A stretch of DNA of 59,500 nucleotides from Neocallimastix lanati (nom. inval.) (taxonomy: Eukaryota; Neocallimastigomycota; Neocallimastigomycetes; Neocallimastigales; Neocallimastigaceae). The stretch lies in NCBI GenBank assembly GCA_016946835.1, contig JACVTC010000008.1, positions 2,139,001-2,198,500 on the forward strand. Reading direction: 5' to 3'. A program made the translations under genes and the position numbers. This document shows, piece after piece, positions 55,916 to 59,500 of the stretch. The notes under the pieces were generated by a model. That model had not been told where the DNA came from and searched no databases. It saw only the letters and a list, made by a program, of their open reading frames with translations. Numbering within the stretch: the stretch's first letter is position 1; the number at the start of each line of letters is the position of its first letter.

Positions 55916-56640
55916 CTAGTCATTAATAGCTATCTTAAGTTTCTTTTTTGATTGGCATAGTAAACAATCCTTCACAACCATAAGAGTAAATGTGAAATAG
56001 ATATGGCAAAGAAGAACCTCTATTATTAGTTCTAATTTTAATTTGGTTATCCTTTCTATCTGTATATTCAATTTCTCCATATATATTTCATTTAGCCATA
56101 TCCCCAGTTTTAAATAATATTTATTGTACTTATTATAATCATTAGTATATGGTTTTAAAATGAATAATTCTTTATTTTTTTCAGAGTAAATATAACCACT
56201 GGAGACACCCACACTAGAAATACACCTTCGAATCCTACAGGGCATAATTTATTATGAGAATCTAATATAAAAGCATTCATATTATACATAGAATTTCCAA
56301 CAATATTACTTACTTCATATATTGAAGCTTCTAATGAAATAAGTAAGCATTCTATTGAACCTAATAAAACATTAGGCCGTATTTGTTCTTTACCATCATT
56401 AATATATTTTCTTCATAATTTAGAAAAATTATTAAATGATTCACCTAGAAAAATAACATTTTTTTAATTCATTTAAATAATTAAAACCAATTCGTTCATT
56501 AACACTCACTAAAAAATTAAATATATTTCTAATATGAGCTTTAGAAATTATTGATAAAATATAAGTTATATCCGATCTTTTTTCATCCGATATTAAGTAC
56601 AACTCAGAAACCGATAATAAATTATAAAATAATTTTAATA
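55916..56640 (-). pseudogene. relic of an NRPS-type adenylation domain
   Basis: Minus-strand pieces in several frames follow the order of an amino-acid adenylation domain. NVIFLGESFNNFSKLW resembles the IIGGE.F region. IVGNSMYNMNAFIL then DSHNKLCPVG resembles the IGKPIYN..YILD.....PVG block. VGVSSGYIYSEKNKELFI resembles GVGKGYL...E.F. A stretch near 56110-56040, with shifts, recalls the KTGD and D.QIKIRG blocks. The invariant YGPTE block is replaced by unrelated residues, and at least two frameshifts occur. Both ends are cut, by the LINE relic on one side and the gypsy relic on the other. Such domains activate amino acids in peptide synthetases, and anaerobic fungi are known to carry them. 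Identification is by motif memory and should be searched. Confidence 0.5.
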
Positions 56641-56649
56641 TAAAAGTCA

Positions 56650-57300
56650 TTATCTAATAGAAGCCACAAATCTAATGAATAAGTGTAATATTATAAAGAT
56701 ACGGTTCATTTCTCTTTGGAACGTAGCTGGAGCACCTGTTAAACCGAAGGGCATTACCTTAAATTGGTAGTTTCCGAATTTAGTTGTAAAAGTAGTGATT
56801 TCAACGCTATCATCATACATTAATATTTGATGATAGCCGGAATAAAGATCTAATGTTGAGAAGATTTTTGCTCCATATAAACTATCAAAAATTTCCTCAA
56901 TGCTTGGTAAAGAGTAAGAATCCTTCTTAGTTGCTTCATTAACTTTTCTATAATCAATACACAGGCGCCATTTACCATTCTTTTTAGACACTAGTACTAC
57001 TGGTGATGACCATTCTGAACATGAAGGTTCAATAAAACATTTATATATGAGTTTGGTTAATTCTTCTTTTAAGATATCTGTTTTTAATTTACTAAGACGA
57101 TAAAATTTTTGTTTAATAGGTTTAACTCCTTCCTTAAGAATAACTTTGTGTGGTGATAAATCTGAAGGAGTTAATTCTTCAGAAGAAGTTGCGATTATAT
57201 CAATATGTTCTTCAAGTAATTTAGTAATAGCTTCTCTATAATTTGAATTAATTGTACTTTGAAAAACTGAGTCATATATATATTTTATGGGTGATAATCC
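56650..57300 (-). pseudogene. gypsy reverse transcriptase fragment
   Basis: The best preserved part of the gypsy relic. KWRLCIDYRKVNEATKKD, FSTLDLYSGYHQI (first catalytic Asp) and MPFGLTGAPATFQREMNRIF are classic Ty3/gypsy RT blocks. The YxDD motif expected about 25 residues after NRIF is absent because the element breaks off there, next to the adenylation relic. Confidence 0.85.
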
Positions 57301-57653
57301 TTCAATCGTTTTTCAATTGTTGCTTAGCTTCTTGATGATTCAATGCCTTGATTACACACAATAATTTTTCTTCATCATCATATTCATTATTTATTGGTGT
57401 AATTTCATCATTTAAACCTTGATCATTAAATCGACAAAGACTATATCTAATTGGATGTATAAATAATTGGTTATCAATTTGAGTTTTGAGATTGATTAAT
57501 ATATCATAGAATGGATCCTCCTTATCTATAATTCTACACGTAACAAGTAGTTCTAGTTCATTAATTTTTACGGGAACTTTGATTAGCAAATCTTCTGAGT
57601 AATCATCATTCATCGTTGCTAAACGTATTCGTCCTGCACTAACTCCTATAGGC

Positions 57654-58502
57654 TCATACTGATAAGGTAATTTGTCTAAAAAATTGTTTTGTGATAATAC
57701 TTAAGTTACTACATGAATCTATTAAAGCCTTACCACGAACTCCATCTACTATTACATCAACCATAGCAATATCATCTTCTTGTGGTTCATGATGTTTACT
57801 TTTATATGTATGATCTATATTGTTCGTTATTATTGTAGTAGCACACATATTATCCACTGCACCTGAAATTTCAGTATTATTCTTTTCTAATTTAAGTCCT
57901 TGAGATACTTGAGACCTTATCTCTGGAGCAACGTCTAATAATTGTTCAAATGTAATATTGCAAATACTAGAGTTTAAATCTTTTATCACTTCATAACTAT
58001 CACAATCAGCTTGCATTTGTGTTCTTCTTAGAATTCTAGTTGGCATAATTTCAGTTGACTTTTCTGATGATTTTTCTTGAATTAATTTATTCAAAATTTG
58101 TTTAGAACTATTTCCTTCCTGAGAAGTTTCTTCATTAATAACATTAACATTACTATTTTTATTATTTTCCACAGAAATACTAGTACTAGCTCTTTCCTTA
58201 TCTCTTAGCTCTTTCTCAATTCTCTTTTCTATTCTAGGTTGAGCCATAATCGAAGGATGTAATTGAGATGTTGGCTTTTTGACTGGTCGCGATGTTCCCC
58301 TTAATTGATTTTCTTTTTGTTTTCGTAAACCTGGAGTAACTATTGGCTTAGGATTATCTCTTAGACTACGGTGAACCCTCTTTTCTCTTTGGTCACTGGT
58401 CTCTTCATCTTTATGATTTGCCTTTCTCTTTATAACGTTTACTAAGTAATCCAATTCTTTGGAACCATCCGGCTCATTATCAAAATCTTCATAATAATCC
58501 AT
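57654..58502 (-). pseudogene. gypsy gag-pol spacer and aspartic protease fragment
   Basis: A 282-residue open stretch, Lys/Arg/Glu-rich in its first 150 residues and ending in a retropepsin-like segment (DVIVDGVRGKALIDSCSN). The active-site triad D-S/T-G reads D-S-C, which would be expected to inactivate it. Part of the minus-strand gypsy remnant. Confidence 0.7.
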
Positions 58503-59058
58503 AGTAGTACCCTCTTGGAAATCAGCATTTTCTTCATAATCATCATCTCTTTTAAGTCAACTGTTATAGGACAATGGCAGACTGAAGCAATTTTTTTGAC
58601 GATGGGAGTGCTTCTACTCCCTTTTAGTGGTTTAAATGATTTTCATAAAACTTCTTGCGGTTATTTTCCAATATAGAATTTAATTTAGGACAGTTTCGTT
58701 TAGTATGTCCTTCATTGCTACAAAACCAGTAAGTACTAATTTTCATTTCTTTCATCTTGTAAGTGAGATTTTCTATAGATACATTTTTGTGGGTTTTTGG
58801 TTTGTTAAAATCATTTGAAATGTTCTTCTTAAAATTACTTTTAGAGTTAAGGAGATTGTAGCAAGTCTTATCATAATATTCAGTACCATTTTTAATAGAT
58901 AAACGATCAACTTTTTCAACTATAGCGAATGCTTTGGTAATAGAAATATGGTCTTTAAGCATAACCTTTCTCCATGCGTCAAGATTATTGGTTAAGGAAT
59001 CTGCATAATCTAAAACACTAATTTTTCTTTTTCTCTTTTTATCCAATTTATGGTACAA

Positions 59059-59302
59059 AGATCTCTAACGGACATTAAAATCTTTAAATTTCTCGTTCTT
59101 CTTTATTTCATAGTTAACTACTTTATAATAATAATTATTTATTTTATATTAAATTATTAGAGCAAATTATAATATGATATTTACTTAAATCATTATTTAT
59201 TAATAAAATTTTCATAATAATATAAAATTATTATTACATAATATTAAATTTTATTTAATAATAATAAAATAATAATAATAAAAAAAATAGTAATAATAAT
59301 AA

Positions 59303-59335
<33 letters not shown>

Positions 59336-59500
59336 TAATAATCATAATCATAATCAAAATCATAATCATAATTAATTAATAATAATAATTAATAATTAAT
59401 AATAATAAATAATTAATAATCATAATCAAAATCAAAATCATAATCATAATTAATTAATAATAATAATTAATAATTAATAATAATAATAATAAATAAATAA
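59059..59500. repeat. AT-rich end region with AATCAT/AATAAT repeats
   Basis: From about 59270 the sequence is a patchwork of AAT runs and a repeated AATCATAATCATAATTAATT block (about 59340-59375 and 59420-59455). No LTR or gene recognised. Confidence 0.7.

Larger units (their letters stand above)
56650..59058 (-). mobile_element. Ty3/gypsy retrotransposon remnant (gag - protease - RT), truncated
   Basis: Minus-strand frames in order. 59058-58624 is the gag end with a zinc knuckle in which the first Cys is Tyr (YWFCSNEGHTKRNC). 58502-57654 is a charged spacer, then the aspartic protease segment GKALIDSCSNLSII, where the usual Asp-Ser-Gly is Asp-Ser-Cys. 57613-57302 is a linker. From about 57300 to 56650 lies the RT: SPVVLVSKKNGKWRLCIDYRKVN, STLDLYSGYHQI, FKVMPFGLTGAPATFQ. 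It stops before the YxDD motif, so the RT C-terminus, RNase H, integrase and 3' LTR are missing. Frames are interrupted between these blocks. No 5' LTR is recognised before the window ends. Confidence 0.85.

Overview
This is an extremely AT-rich eukaryotic window. It has long poly(A)/poly(T) tracts, (AAT)n arrays, short AT-rich introns with GTAAAT/GTATAT-type donors, and proteins full of Asn, Glu and Lys. Together with decayed Ty1/copia, Ty3/gypsy and LINE copies and an NRPS-type adenylation relic, this best fits an anaerobic gut fungus (Neocallimastigomycota). That assignment is an inference, not a proof; Dictyostelium-like genomes share some of the composition but fit the mobile elements less well.

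Layout. 1-1116 is the 3' part of an unrecognised membrane and coiled-coil gene. 2.9-6.2 kb holds two LINE relics around the 3' end of a copia-type LTR element. 7.0-9.7 kb carries a complete eight-exon Rab GDP dissociation inhibitor gene on the minus strand. 12.9-13.6 kb is a multi-pass membrane protein on the minus strand. 14.3-22.9 kb is one long gene of about fifteen exons; its order of conserved blocks matches Fanconi anaemia group A protein (FANCA). 24.9-29.9 kb is a 1656-residue ankyrin-repeat protein with a poly-Asn tract of about 94 residues. 30.9-31.4 kb is a tRNA-derived SINE with a 14-bp target-site duplication. 34.2-37.1 kb is a seven-exon Pro/Ser-repeat plus coiled-coil protein. 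39.2-42.9 kb is a ten-exon MIT plus coiled-coil protein resembling NRBF2/Atg38.

43.9-54.8 kb is a tandem segmental duplication of a PAP2-family lipid phosphate phosphatase gene. The right copy (51877-53400) is intact with five exons. The left copy (44136-47518) is dead, and its middle is replaced by a 5'-truncated copia element that keeps its 3' LTR. 55.0-59.1 kb is a scrap-yard: a LINE relic on plus, a decayed adenylation domain on minus, and a broken gypsy gag-protease-RT on minus.

The living genes are housekeeping or DNA-repair genes rather than one pathway: vesicle traffic (GDI), autophagy PI3-kinase (NRBF2/Atg38-like), lipid phosphate metabolism (PAP2) and crosslink repair (FANCA-like). 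The most interesting items are the FANCA-like gene, the SINE with a T-rich tail, introns whose acceptors lie directly at the end of poly(A) or (AAT)n tracts, and the duplication/insertion/deletion history at the PAP2 pair. Exon joins were made by hand from splice consensus and reading phase. Functional calls rest on remembered family motifs, not on a database search.
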